64,000 bases of DNA, taken from Actinoallomurus sp963799975 (lineage in GTDB: Bacteria > Actinomycetota > Actinomycetes > Streptosporangiales > Streptosporangiaceae). Position 1 is the first letter of the stretch. Each line of letters begins with the position of its first letter. Location: NCBI GenBank assembly GCA_963799975.1, contig CAWCZF010000006.1, positions 2,790,001 to 2,854,000 on the forward strand, read 5' to 3'. Below the pieces are notes generated by a model. That model was not told the origin of the DNA and made no database searches. It saw only the letters and a program-made list of their open reading frames with translations. This document shows positions 54,646 through 63,428 of the stretch, piece by piece. The translations under genes and the position numbers were made by a program.

Positions 54646-56894
54646 CCCGAGCCTTGTCCTGCCCGCACCGCTGGGCGCTGGCCGGGGTGCTGGCCCTGGC
54701 CACACTCCTGTACGGCTGGGGGCTGTCCGCGAACGGCTATGCCAACGAGTACTACGCGGCGGCGGTCCGCAGCGGCACCGAGAGCTGGAAGGCGTTCTTC
54801 TTCGGCTCGCTGGACTCGGCGTCGTACATCACGGTGGACAAGCCGCCGATGGCGCTGTGGGTGCAGGAGCTCACCGCCCGGATCGTCGGCTTCGGCACGT
54901 GGAGCCTGCTGCTGCCGTCGGTCGTCATGGGAGTCGCGGCGGTCGCCGTGCTGTACGCGACCGTGCGGCGCGCCTTCGGGCCGGTCGCGGGCCTGATCGC
55001 CGCCCTGGTGATGACGCTGACGCCGATCACGGTGGCGATCGACCGGGACGACAACCCGGACACGCTGCTGGTGCTGCTGCTGGTCCTCGCGGCGTGGGCG
55101 GCGCAGCGCGCCCTCACCTCCTCGCCGGGATCCCGGCTCTGGTGGCTGATGGCCTCGGCGTTCTTCCTGGGGTGCGGCTTCAACACGAAGATGCTCCAGG
55201 CGTACCTGCTGCTGCCCGCGCTCGCCCTCGTGTACCTGCTGTGCGCGCCGGACGGGTGGGCGCGCCGGGTGTGGCACCTGCTCGCGGCGGGCGCGGTACT
55301 CGCGGTGGCCGGCTTTTGGTGGATGGTCGTGGTCGACCTGATCCCCGCCGCCGACCGGCCGTACATCGGCGGGAGCACGGACGGCACGGTCTGGGACCTG
55401 GTGATCGGCTACAACGGCATCGGGCGCGTGGCGGGCGGCTCGTGGCCGGGCGGCGGCCGGGGCGGCGGCGGCGCGAGCTTCGCGGGCGCGGCGGGGCCGG
55501 GGCGGTTGTTCAACGACATCGTCGGCGGGCAGATCTCGTGGCTGCTCCCCTTCGCCGCCTTCGCGCTGGTCGCGGTGTTGCTCCTGCGGTGGCGCCGTCC
55601 GCGTACCGACCTGCCGCGTGCGACCGTCGTGCTGTGGGGCGGGTGGCTGGTGGTCCACTTCGCGGTGTTCAGCTTCTCCAGCGGGACGATGCACCCGTAC
55701 TACACGACGGCCCTCGCTCCGGCGGTCGGTGCGCTGACGGGGATCGGCGCGGTCACGCTCTTCGGCGCGTACCGCGACTCCGGAGCGTGGGGCTGGGCCC
55801 TCCCGGCGGGGATCGCCGTCACGGGAGCGTGGTCGTTCGCCCTCCTCCGCCGTACGCCGGGCTGGCAAGCGTGGCTGGCCTGGACCGTCGCGGCACTGAC
55901 GGTCGCCGCGGTGGCCGGCCTGGTCGCCGCACGTCTGGCGGACGCGGCAGGCGCCCGTTCCGACGCCGAAGCCGATGCCGGTGCGCCGGACGAGGTGTCC
56001 CTTGACCATGCCTACGCGGACGCGTCGCCGGAGCCGGCGGCCTCCAGAGCGTCACTCCGATCGACGGCGGCCGTACGGGCGGACGGCGGGAGCCGGGCGG
56101 TCGAGTCCGCCGCTGACCACAAGAGCCTCGCGACTCACGCGGGCCGGTCCGGCGGTGACGGTCCGTCCGGCCCCGGCGAGCGGCCGGTCGCCACGGTGCT
56201 GCGGCGGGGCGCGGTACTCGCGGCGATCGTCGGAATGCTGGCCTGCCTGGCCGGACCGGCCGCGTACGCGGTCTCGGCCGCGGCCGACCGCACCAACGGG
56301 ACCAACCCGCTCGCCGGGCCGTCCTCCGGCGGGTTCGGCATGGGCGGCCCGGGAGGGCTGGGCGGCGGACGGCCGCCCGCGGCGATGCGGGAGCTGATGG
56401 AGCAGGGCCGTCTCCCCGGCGGGCGACCTCCGTTCGGCGGCCCGCCGGACGGGACGGCCGGATCGATGCCGCCCGGCGGCGCGGCCGGGGCGCGGTTCGG
56501 GCCGCCCGGCGGGGGCGGCCCCGGCGGCCCGGGCGGCGAGGTGGACGCCAAGCTCATCTCCTACCTGGAGGCACACCGGGACGGCGCCACCTGGCTCGCG
56601 GCGGTGAGCAGCGCGCAGAGCGCCGCGCCGATCATCGTGAAGACGGGCCTGCCGGTGATCGCGATGGGCGGGTTCACCGGCAGCGATCCCGCGATGACCG
56701 TCCCCAAGCTCCAGGCGTACGTCAGTGCGGGCAAGCTGCACTACGTCCTGACCGGCGGAGGCGGCGGCCCGGGCGGCGGAGGGAGTTCGGCGGTGACCTC
56801 ATGGGTGGCGGCGAACTGCACGGCGGTGAAGGCGTCGGAGTACGGCGGAACGGCCACGACGCAGAACGCACAGACCGTCTACCGCTGCGGCTGA
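54642..56894 (+). CDS. GT39/ArnT-like membrane glycosyltransferase with long C-terminal domain
   Basis: A 750-residue protein. The N-terminal half has about 11 membrane segments with YAAAVRSGTESWKAFFFGSL and SYITVDKPPMALWVQELTAR, the PMT-like acidic loop pattern, and NPDTLLVLLLVLAAWAA. A cytoplasmic or exported Ala/Asp-rich linker (~430-520) and one more membrane segment lead to a Gly/Pro-rich stretch and a ~110-residue C-terminal domain typical of the YkcB group (YLEAHRDGATWLAAVSSAQS). It uses the lipid-linked sugar made by the coupled GT2-GtrA protein; the acceptor is unknown. Confidence 0.9.
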   Translation: MTRALSCPHRWALAGVLALATLLYGWGLSANGYANEYYAAAVRSGTESWKAFFFGSLDSASYITVDKPPMALWVQELTARIVGFGTWSLLLPSVVMGVAAVAVLYATVRRAFGPVAGLIAALVMTLTPITVAIDRDDNPDTLLVLLLVLAAWAAQRALTSSPGSRLWWLMASAFFLGCGFNTKMLQAYLLLPALALVYLLCAPDGWARRVWHLLAAGAVLAVAGFWWMVVVDLIPAADRPYIGGSTDGTVWDLVIGYNGIGRVAGGSWPGGGRGGGGASFAGAAGPGRLFNDIVGGQISWLLPFAAFALVAVLLLRWRRPRTDLPRATVVLWGGWLVVHFAVFSFSSGTMHPYYTTALAPAVGALTGIGAVTLFGAYRDSGAWGWALPAGIAVTGAWSFALLRRTPGWQAWLAWTVAALTVAAVAGLVAARLADAAGARSDAEADAGAPDEVSLDHAYADASPEPAASRASLRSTAAVRADGGSRAVESAADHKSLATHAGRSGGDGPSGPGERPVATVLRRGAVLAAIVGMLACLAGPAAYAVSAAADRTNGTNPLAGPSSGGFGMGGPGGLGGGRPPAAMRELMEQGRLPGGRPPFGGPPDGTAGSMPPGGAAGARFGPPGGGGPGGPGGEVDAKLISYLEAHRDGATWLAAVSSAQSAAPIIVKTGLPVIAMGGFTGSDPAMTVPKLQAYVSAGKLHYVLTGGGGGPGGGGSSAVTSWVAANCTAVKASEYGGTATTQNAQTVYRCG

Positions 56895-56895
56895 G

Positions 56896-56949
56896 GCCGC
56901 GTGGAAGGCCCTTGCCGTGAGCACACCTCACGGCAAGGGCCCACGCGGC
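56896..56949 (+). terminator. very strong terminator after glycosyltransferase operon
   Basis: A perfect 15-base stem (56907-56921 with 56927-56941, loop CACAC) is extended by eight more pairs (56896-56903 with 56942-56949) beyond a three-base bulge. It begins two bases after the TGA at 56892-56894. Confidence 0.9.
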
Positions 56950-57279
56950 AAAGCCGCGCCGTGACGTTCCGTACATTGTCGCGTACGGGCGGAATTCGTG
57001 AGACGCCCAACGGTTCTCTCACATGCCGAGACCCGCGCTCTCACCTGATTCACGCCGGCCACCGTCGTTAATTTTCACCACTCGCCGCGTTAGTGACGCG
57101 CACGCAGGGCGTTTTCGCGGCCGTAACAGGTCAGGAACAAGGCGGTCGTCAGTCAAGCGCATCCCACGGAGTGGAAGAGGATCATGCATGGCCGAGTTTC
57201 CTGCGCCGGGACCCTGTTCACCATGGACGATGGTGGTTAGCATCTCAGCACTGAACAGCGTGGGCGAAAGGTGCCGGCG
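56950..57279. other. gap before small orphan gene
   Basis: About 330 bases, less GC-rich than average in parts. No conserved gene is seen. A short frame at 57184-57240 (MHGRVSCAGTLFTMDDGG, after GAAGAGG) could be an 18-residue peptide but has no supporting features. The right end holds the promoter-like dyad at 57219-57243. Confidence 0.4.
57219..57243 (+). promoter_or_regulatory. dyad and -10 element upstream of orphan gene
   Basis: CACCAT-N5-ATGGTG (57219-57235) directly precedes TAGCAT (57238-57243), a plausible -10. A repressor bound to this dyad would cover the spacer of the promoter. Confidence 0.35.
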
Positions 57280-57582
57280 ATGGCGGGAGTTCTGTTTGAC
57301 AACCCGTTCTATGCGAAGCTCGCACACGCGGTAAATGGCGTCAGGAAGGACGCCATTGATCTTGAGCGAATGCTCAGCCCCTCGTTCGAGATGGCTCAGC
57401 AGGGCCAGCTCGACGCGGGCGGCCGAGGCAACGTCGACAGTCAGCGCAGGCAGCTCCGATGGGCGCTCATCAGCATCGTCCAGGCCGCCGAGGAAGCGCT
57501 GCGCAACACGCCGATGAAAGTCACCGCCGAAGAGGCCGTGCTCGGCGGGAAGGGCCCCTACGGTTCCCCGAGCCCCTGGTGA
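57280..57582 (+). CDS. small hypothetical protein (100 aa)
   Basis: AAAGGTG at good spacing supports the ATG at 57280. The product (MAGVLFDNPFYAKLAHAVNG onward) is predicted mostly helical, soluble, without cysteine or signal peptide, and ends in a Gly/Pro tail. I do not recognise a family. It stands alone between the terminator and the convergent acyl-CoA dehydrogenase gene. Confidence 0.65.
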   Translation: MAGVLFDNPFYAKLAHAVNGVRKDAIDLERMLSPSFEMAQQGQLDAGGRGNVDSQRRQLRWALISIVQAAEEALRNTPMKVTAEEAVLGGKGPYGSPSPW

Positions 57583-57609
57583 TGGGGCGAGCGACGGGAT
57601 GCCGGGGAC

Positions 57610-58635
57610 TCAGTCCAGCAGGAACGCCGCGACCTCGGCCCGCTGCCGCCGCCCCGGCCCGTCGAAGGCCGCCAGCCACTGCGCGCGCTTGTAGTAGCGA
57701 TGCAGCACGTGCTCCCAGGTGAACCCGATGCCGCCGTGTCCCTGGATGGCGTTCTCGCAGGCGAAGACCGCGGCCTCGCCGGCGAACGACTTGGCGGCCA
57801 GGCACGCCTGCCGCGCCATCTCGTCGTCCTCCGACACGCACCATGACGCCCAGTACGCCAGCGACCGCGCCTCCTGGAGCCGTACGTACACATCCGACGC
57901 CTTGTGCGAGACCGCCTGGTACACCCCGATCGGCCGGCCGAACTGCTCCCGCGACCCCGCGTAGTCGACGAGCAGGTCCAGTACCCGCTGCGCCACCCCC
58001 ACCGCCTCCAGCGCCACGGCCGCGTACGCGCGGTCGCGGATGCGGGCCAGCAGGTCGCGGCCGTCGTCGCCGCCGGCGAGCAGCCGCGCCGGAGCACCGT
58101 CGAAGCGAACCGTGGCCACCCGCCGCGTCCCGTCGAGCGTCGTCTGCGGCGTCACGTCCGCGTCCGCCGCGTCGACCGCGTACAGCCCGGACGCCGCCAC
58201 GACCACGAACAGGTCCGCGGCGGCGCCGTCGGGGACCAGCACCTTGGACCCGGTCAGCCGCTCGCCGGTGACCGACGCCTCGACGGGGTCCAGCAGCCCG
58301 GAGGGCCGTCCCGGCTCGGCCCACGCCAGGGTGGCCCGCAGCGCGCCCGCGGCGAGACGCTTGTCATCCAGTGCGGGCGCGGCGAGCGCCATGGTGGCGA
58401 AGTAGGGCGCGGGCAGCGGCCGGTAGCCGGTCTCCTCGAACAGCACCGCCTGGTCGAGGAAGGTCAGCTCGGCGTCGAGCCAGCCCATCTCGGCGAGCTT
58501 GGCCCACACCTCGTCGTCCACCCCGGTCGCCGAGTCCGCGATCGAGGCCAGCCGTACGTCGTCATAGCGTGACGCCAGGAACTCGCGGGCGAATCCGCGC
58601 AGTTGCTCCTGCTCCTCGGAGAACGCGAAGTCCAT
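57610..58635 (-). CDS. acyl-CoA dehydrogenase, short subunit
   Basis: A 341-residue ACAD-family protein, shorter than usual. MDFAFSEEQEQLRGFAREFL and the C-terminal four-helix part (SREQFGRPIGVYQAVSHKASD, NAIQGHGGIGFTWEHVLHRY) are conserved. The position that usually supplies the C-terminal EGT-type glutamate shows no glutamate. It starts two bases after the full-length dehydrogenase gene. The pattern matches heteromeric acyl-CoA dehydrogenases of steroid side-chain type (FadE28/29-like), where both subunits are needed for the FAD sites. Confidence 0.88.
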   Translation of the reverse strand: MDFAFSEEQEQLRGFAREFLASRYDDVRLASIADSATGVDDEVWAKLAEMGWLDAELTFLDQAVLFEETGYRPLPAPYFATMALAAPALDDKRLAAGALRATLAWAEPGRPSGLLDPVEASVTGERLTGSKVLVPDGAAADLFVVVAASGLYAVDAADADVTPQTTLDGTRRVATVRFDGAPARLLAGGDDGRDLLARIRDRAYAAVALEAVGVAQRVLDLLVDYAGSREQFGRPIGVYQAVSHKASDVYVRLQEARSLAYWASWCVSEDDEMARQACLAAKSFAGEAAVFACENAIQGHGGIGFTWEHVLHRYYKRAQWLAAFDGPGRRQRAEVAAFLLD

Positions 58636-58637
58636 GG

Positions 58638-59807
58638 TCAACGCCCCTTCGGCAGGCCGAGGACACGCTCGGCGATGATGTTGCGCAAGATCTCGGAGGT
58701 GCCGGCTTCGATGGTGTTGCCGCGCGCCCGTAGCTGCCAGTACTGCCAGAACCCGTTCCATGCCGCGTCGTCGCCGGTGACCTGGGCGTACAGGCCGAAC
58801 ACGGACTGGGCCAGCGAGGTCAGCCGCTGGTTCGCCTCACTCCAGGCCAGCTTGACGCCCGAACCCTCCGGGCCCGGGATGCCGGTCTCCAGCAGCGTGG
58901 TCAGCGACCGGTAGTTGGTGAACCGCAGCGACTGCATCTCGATCCACTCTTGCGCGACGGCGTCGCGGATCAACGGGTCGTCGGCGGGCCGCAGGCCGTC
59001 GGGCCCGGGCTCCTTGACCAGCGTGACGAGCTGGTTCACCATGCGCTCCAGCTCGGAGGAGAGCGCGAACCCGAGCGTGCCCCGCTCGTGCAGCAGCGTG
59101 GTCATCGCGACCTTCCACCCGTCGCCGGGCTTGCCCAGGATCGACTCGGCGGGCACCCGCGCGTCGTCGAAGAAGATCTCGTTGAACTCCGGGTCGCCGG
59201 TGATCTGGTGCAGCGGCCGTACGGTCACACCCGGCGCGTGCATGTCCACGATGAGGTACGACAGGCCGGCGTGCTTGGCCACGTCCGGGTCCGTGCGGAC
59301 GACGAGGATGCAGAAGTCGGCCCGGTGCGCGTAGGAGGACCAGACCTTCTGCCCGTTCACCACCCAGTGGTCGCCGTCCAGGACCGCCGTCGTACGCGCC
59401 GCGGCAAGGTCCGAGCCCGAGCCCGGCTCGGAGAAGCCCTGGCACCAGATCTCCGTGCCCTCCAGCAGCGGCTTGAGGTAGCGCTCCTTCTGCTCGTCGG
59501 TGCCCCACGCGATGATCGTCGGCCCGGCCATGTTCAGCCCGATGACGCCGGGGTGGCCGGGGGCGTTGGCGCGGGACATCTCCTCCAGGTAGATCGCTTG
59601 GTACGTCGGGGGCAGCCCGCGCCCGCCGTACGCAGGCGGCCAGGTCAGCCCGACGTAGCCCGCGTCGTAGAGCTCGCCGCCCCAGCGCCGCAGCGCGTCG
59701 AAGTCGCCCCGCCCGCCCTCGATCGGACGGCCGGCCCAGTGGTCGTCCAGCCACCCCCGCAGTTCCGTACGGAACGCGGCCTCCTCCGAGGTGTCGTGAA
59801 AGTCCAC
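58638..59807 (-). CDS. acyl-CoA dehydrogenase, long subunit
   Basis: A 389-residue ACAD with WPPAYGGRGLPPTYQAIYLEE, the flavin-contact stretch CQGFSEPGSGSDLA, WVVNGQKVWSSYAHRADF and the C-terminal IEAGTSEILRNIIAERVLGL, which retains the glutamate missing from its partner. It introduces the alpha-beta double bond into an acyl-CoA; bulky substrates such as steroid side chains are inferred from the two-subunit arrangement. It lies 12 bases after the TetR gene. Confidence 0.9.
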   Translation of the reverse strand: MDFHDTSEEAAFRTELRGWLDDHWAGRPIEGGRGDFDALRRWGGELYDAGYVGLTWPPAYGGRGLPPTYQAIYLEEMSRANAPGHPGVIGLNMAGPTIIAWGTDEQKERYLKPLLEGTEIWCQGFSEPGSGSDLAAARTTAVLDGDHWVVNGQKVWSSYAHRADFCILVVRTDPDVAKHAGLSYLIVDMHAPGVTVRPLHQITGDPEFNEIFFDDARVPAESILGKPGDGWKVAMTTLLHERGTLGFALSSELERMVNQLVTLVKEPGPDGLRPADDPLIRDAVAQEWIEMQSLRFTNYRSLTTLLETGIPGPEGSGVKLAWSEANQRLTSLAQSVFGLYAQVTGDDAAWNGFWQYWQLRARGNTIEAGTSEILRNIIAERVLGLPKGR

Positions 59808-59818
59808 CGCCGGCCTCC

Positions 59819-60427
59819 TCAGCTACCGATACCGATCGCCCGGCAGTAGAGCCGGGTCAACTGCGACACGTCGGCCTCGTCATGCGGGCGGCCGAGCACG
59901 AACCAGGTGTACGCGGTGCGCCCGATCATCGTGGCGAGGGCGACCGCGGCCGTACGCGGGTCGACGTCGGCCGGCACGAGCCCGGCCTCCTGCCAGTCGC
60001 GGATCGCGCGCTCCTGCCGGTCATAGAACACGCCCCAGGCCCGCAGGTAGGTCTCCCGCATCGCCGGAGAGAACGTCGCGACCTGCTCGAACACGGCCAT
60101 GAGCCGGGCGTTCTCCCGGTACGCGCGCAGGTACGCGACGTTGGCGCGCTCGATGCGCGCCGCGGGCCCGTCGCCGTGCAGGGGCTCGGCGCGCATGACG
60201 GCGAGCAGGCTACGCAGCATCTCGTCGATCAGCTCGGCGAAGACCGCGTCCTTGTCGGCGAAGTGCGTGTAGAAGCTGCCGTACGCGACGCCGGCCCGGT
60301 CGCAGACCTCGCTGATCTTGGCGTCGAGGAAGCCGCGCTCCTCGAACACCTCGCGCGCGCCCCGCAACAGCGCGGCGCGTGTCCGCTCCGCACGCGCCTG
60401 CCGCCTGACCTGGGTCACGCCCGACAT
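59819..60427 (-). CDS. TetR-family regulator of the acyl-CoA dehydrogenase pair
   Basis: About 202 residues from MSGVTQVRRQA. The helix-turn-helix reads ALLRGAREVFEERGFLDAKI, then DRAGVAYGSFYTHFADKDAVF. The longer start at 60457 would put an operator-like palindrome inside the coding region, so I prefer 60427. It is the first gene of the operon with both dehydrogenases, so it is probably an autoregulated repressor responding to an acyl-CoA. Confidence 0.88.
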   Translation of the reverse strand: MSGVTQVRRQARAERTRAALLRGAREVFEERGFLDAKISEVCDRAGVAYGSFYTHFADKDAVFAELIDEMLRSLLAVMRAEPLHGDGPAARIERANVAYLRAYRENARLMAVFEQVATFSPAMRETYLRAWGVFYDRQERAIRDWQEAGLVPADVDPRTAAVALATMIGRTAYTWFVLGRPHDEADVSQLTRLYCRAIGIGS

Positions 60428-60431
60428 GGTA

Positions 60432-60448
60432 ACCGAAACCGATTCGGT
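60432..60448. promoter_or_regulatory. TetR operator candidate
   Basis: ACCGAA-N5-TTCGGT, perfect 6-base arms, lies 5 bases upstream of the TetR start codon and faces the 3' end of the MFS gene. Confidence 0.55.
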
Positions 60449-60475
60449 CATCGACATCGGGCCCCCGGCCGCCGG

Positions 60476-61930
60476 TCAGGAGGCGGCGGGACGACGGGTG
60501 TTCATCACCACCGCGACGACGAGCGCGCCCGCGAGGAGGATCACGGCCGTCGCGAAGAAGCCGTGGGCGAAGCCGCGTACCAGGCCCTGCTTCAGCACCA
60601 GCGGGTCGCGGGACCGCGCGCCGGCCAGGTAGTGGGCGGTCGCGCTCGTGGCGATCGTGTTGAGCAGCGCCACGCCGATCGAGCCGCCGATCTGCTGCGC
60701 GGTGTTGGCCATGGCCGAGGCGATGCCGGCGTCCTCCGGCGCCACGTCGTGGGTCGCGTAGTTCATCGCCGGGGGCACGACCAGGCCCATGCCGAAGCCG
60801 ATGAGGATCTGGGCGGGCAGCACGCCCGCGGAGTAGGAAGTGGTCGCGTGCAGGTGGACCAGCCAGCCGAGCCCGGCCGCCGCGACGACCAGGCCGGGCG
60901 CCATCAGCGCGCGCGGCGCCACCTTGGGCAGCAGCCGGGAGGAGATCCCGCCCGCCCCGACGAGTACGGCGGCGGTCAGCGGCAGGAACGCGACGCCCGT
61001 ACGCACCGGGGAGTAGCCCTTGACCACCTGGAGGTAGTACGTGAGCAGCAGGAGCGTGCCGAACATCGCGATGATCCCGACCGCCACCGCGAAGTAGGCG
61101 CTGCCGCGCGTACGGTCCAGCACGACGCGCAGCGGCAGCAGCGGATGCGCGATCCGGCTCTCGACCACGGCGAACACCGCGAGCAGCGCGACGCCCCCGG
61201 CGAACAACAAGATGACGGGCAGGGAGCCCCAGCCATCTGATTCGGCGCGGGTGCAGCCGTACACGATGGCGACGAGCCCGCCGCCGCCCAGGACCACGCC
61301 CGCGAGGTCGAAGCGCACCCGGCCGCCGCCGCGGCTGTCGGCCGGCAGGAACACCCAGCCGCACGCGGCGACGACGGCGATCGGCACGTTGATGTAGAGG
61401 CACCAGCGCCAGTCCAGGTACTGCGTGAGCGTCCCGCCGAGGATCAGCCCGACCGCGCCGCCGGCCGCCGCGATGGCGCCGAACACGCCGAACGCCTTGG
61501 CCCGGTCGCCGGGCCGGCTGAAGGTCACCGCGATCAGGGACAGCGCGGAGGGGGCGAGCAGCGCGCCGAACACGCCCTGGCAGGCCCGCGCGACGAGCAG
61601 GATCGCAAAGCCGGGCGCGGCGCCGCCGAGCGCGGAGGCGCCCGCGAAGCCGACCAGGCCGATCAGGAAGGTGCGCCGGCGTCCGGTGTAGTCGGCGACG
61701 CGGCCGCCCAGCAGGAGCAGGCCGCCGAACGCCAGCGTGTAGGCCGTGATCACCCACTGCCGGTCCGCGTCGGAGACGCCGAGGTCGTGCTGGGCCGACG
61801 GCAGCGCGATGTTCACGACCGTGGCGTCCAGCACGATCATTAACTGGGCCAGGCAGATGAACAGGAGCGCGAGCCAGGGCCGGCGGACGGCCGGCGGCGC
61901 CGGGGCCTCCCGCAGCGTCATCGGGTCCAC
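60476..61930 (-). CDS. MFS drug exporter, DHA2 (EmrB/QacA) family
   Basis: A 484-residue, 14-segment major facilitator. LAQLMIVLDATVVNIALPSA, LGGRVADYTGRRRTFLIGL (motif A) and the motif-C-like GGAVGLILGGTLTQY are typical of DHA2 multidrug exporters. GTG at 61930 follows GAGGAGGACC; the ATG at 61921 is an alternative. It is divergent from a TetR gene with matched operators on both sides, the usual arrangement for drug-inducible export. Confidence 0.93.
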   Translation of the reverse strand: MDPMTLREAPAPPAVRRPWLALLFICLAQLMIVLDATVVNIALPSAQHDLGVSDADRQWVITAYTLAFGGLLLLGGRVADYTGRRRTFLIGLVGFAGASALGGAAPGFAILLVARACQGVFGALLAPSALSLIAVTFSRPGDRAKAFGVFGAIAAAGGAVGLILGGTLTQYLDWRWCLYINVPIAVVAACGWVFLPADSRGGGRVRFDLAGVVLGGGGLVAIVYGCTRAESDGWGSLPVILLFAGGVALLAVFAVVESRIAHPLLPLRVVLDRTRGSAYFAVAVGIIAMFGTLLLLTYYLQVVKGYSPVRTGVAFLPLTAAVLVGAGGISSRLLPKVAPRALMAPGLVVAAAGLGWLVHLHATTSYSAGVLPAQILIGFGMGLVVPPAMNYATHDVAPEDAGIASAMANTAQQIGGSIGVALLNTIATSATAHYLAGARSRDPLVLKQGLVRGFAHGFFATAVILLAGALVVAVVMNTRRPAAS

Positions 61931-61948
61931 GAGGTCCTCCTCTAAACC

Positions 61949-61961
61949 GGACGTTCGTTCT
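61949..61961. promoter_or_regulatory. TetR operator, MFS-proximal copy
   Basis: On the reverse strand this reads AGAACGAACGTCC, sharing its first nine bases with the copy at 62004-62019. It sits 18 bases before the exporter start codon. Confidence 0.5.
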
Positions 61962-62003
61962 CTTAACCGGATTTCACCGTCGCACCGGTCGCCGAGGTTG
62001 TCA

Positions 62004-62019
62004 AGAACGAACATTCGTT
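62004..62019. promoter_or_regulatory. TetR operator, regulator-proximal copy
   Basis: AACGAA-CA-TTCGTT (62006-62019) is a perfect palindrome preceded by AG, 13 bases before the TetR ATG at 62033. Confidence 0.65.
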
Positions 62020-62032
62020 TTAGTTTTGGGCC

Positions 62033-62626
62033 ATGCCTCGAGTCAGCGACGACCACCTCGAACGCCGCCGGCAGCAGATCCTTGTCGCCGCACGGCGCTG
62101 CTTCATCCGCAAGGGGTTCCACCAGGCGTCGATGCAGGACGTCTTCACCGAGTCGGGGCTCTCGGCCGGTGCCGTCTACCGCTACTTCAAGAGCAAGAAC
62201 GAGATCATCTACGCGATCGCCTCCGAGAAGCAGGGCGGTGCGATCCGCCTCCTCGAAGAGATCATCAAGGCGGACCCGCTCCCGTCGTTCGAGGAGGTCA
62301 TCGAACGCTTCATGGCCCATGTGCAGGCGGTCCTCGACGAGGACGGCGCGCTTCGCGTCGCACCCCAGGTCTGGGCCGAGGCGCTGCACGACCCGGCGTA
62401 CCAGGCGATCGTCGCCGAGCTGTTCGGCGGCGTGCGACTGCGCTGGGCCCAGCTGGCACGCCGCATGCGCGACGAGGGGCGGCTGCCCGAGGACGCCGAC
62501 CCCGAGGCCATGGGCGCGACCCTGATGTGCACGATGCCCGGCTTCGTCCTGCAACGCCTGCTGGTCGGCGACATCGACGCGGGCACCCTCAGCCGGGGCT
62601 TCCACGCGCTCGCCGGCGCGCGCTGA
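62033..62626 (+). CDS. TetR-family regulator of MFS exporter
   Basis: A 197-residue regulator. The helix-turn-helix is QQILVAARRCFIRKGFHQAS, then ESGLSAGAVYRYFKSKNEII. The C-terminal ligand domain (ERFMAHVQAVLDEDGALRVA) is close to TetR_C types that control exporters. It is divergent from the DHA2 exporter, so it probably represses both genes. It ends four bases before the convergent dapF. Confidence 0.92.
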   Translation: MPRVSDDHLERRRQQILVAARRCFIRKGFHQASMQDVFTESGLSAGAVYRYFKSKNEIIYAIASEKQGGAIRLLEEIIKADPLPSFEEVIERFMAHVQAVLDEDGALRVAPQVWAEALHDPAYQAIVAELFGGVRLRWAQLARRMRDEGRLPEDADPEAMGATLMCTMPGFVLQRLLVGDIDAGTLSRGFHALAGAR

Positions 62627-62630
62627 ACGT

Positions 62631-63428
62631 TCAGCCGAGGTGGAGTTCGCCCTCGGCGACCAGCACGGCCGGGCCGCGCAGGAAACTCGTCGTGCCGTCC
62701 AGGATCACGGTGACGACGCCGCCGGGCACCGCGATCTCCCACGACCCCGCGGACCGTCCTTCGGCGCGCGCCGCGGCGACCGCGGTCGCGACCGCTCCGG
62801 TGCCGCACGAGCGGGTCTCACCGACGCCGCGCTCGTGCACCCGCATCTCGACCCGGCCCGGCCCGAGCGGGCGGAACAGCTCGAGGTTGACGCCCTCGGG
62901 GAAGACCGCCGCGTCGATCTCGGGCGCGCGGGTCAGGTCGAGCTCGGCCACCGGCTCGGCGACCGCGCAGGCCAGGTGCGGGTTGCCGACGGAGACGCCC
63001 AGACCGTCGTACGCGCGGCCGCCCAGCAGCGCGCGGCTCGGCCCGAGCAGGACCGGCGCGCCCATGTCCACCGTGACGTCGCCGCTCGGGCCCAGGCTCA
63101 CGCCGCGCACCCCGCCACGCGTGCCGACCCGAAGGTCGCCGGGAACCGCGAGACCGGCCTCGACCAGGTAGCGGGCGAACACCCTCACGCCGTTGCCGCA
63201 CATCTCCGCGATGCTGCCGTCGGAGTTGCGGTAGTCCATGAACCACTCGGGGTCGCCGTCGCGGCCGAGCGCCTTGGAGCGTACGACGCGCAGCACGCCG
63301 TCCGCGCCGACGCCCGCACGCCGGTCGCAGATCGCGGCGACCAGCGCCGGAGTGAGCTCCAGCGAACCGCCGGGGTCGGGCAGGATCACGAAGTCGTTCT
63401 CGGTGCCGTGCCCCTTCACGAATCGCAT
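62631..63428 (-). CDS. dapF: diaminopimelate epimerase
   Basis: Interconverts LL- and meso-diaminopimelate for lysine and peptidoglycan. It is 265 residues long. The two catalytic cysteines lie in AEMCGNGVRVFARYL and GETRSCGTGAVATA; MRFVKGHGTENDFVILPD is the usual N-terminus. Its ATG lies inside the last 13 bases of miaA, so the genes are coupled. Confidence 0.97.
   Translation of the reverse strand: MRFVKGHGTENDFVILPDPGGSLELTPALVAAICDRRAGVGADGVLRVVRSKALGRDGDPEWFMDYRNSDGSIAEMCGNGVRVFARYLVEAGLAVPGDLRVGTRGGVRGVSLGPSGDVTVDMGAPVLLGPSRALLGGRAYDGLGVSVGNPHLACAVAEPVAELDLTRAPEIDAAVFPEGVNLELFRPLGPGRVEMRVHERGVGETRSCGTGAVATAVAAARAEGRSAGSWEIAVPGGVVTVILDGTTSFLRGPAVLVAEGELHLG

Noticed and set aside
60476..62605. 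A 709-residue version of the MFS exporter
   Set aside because: The extra N-terminus lacks coding character and would cover the operator region and the divergent TetR gene; GTG at 61930 has a strong ribosome site.
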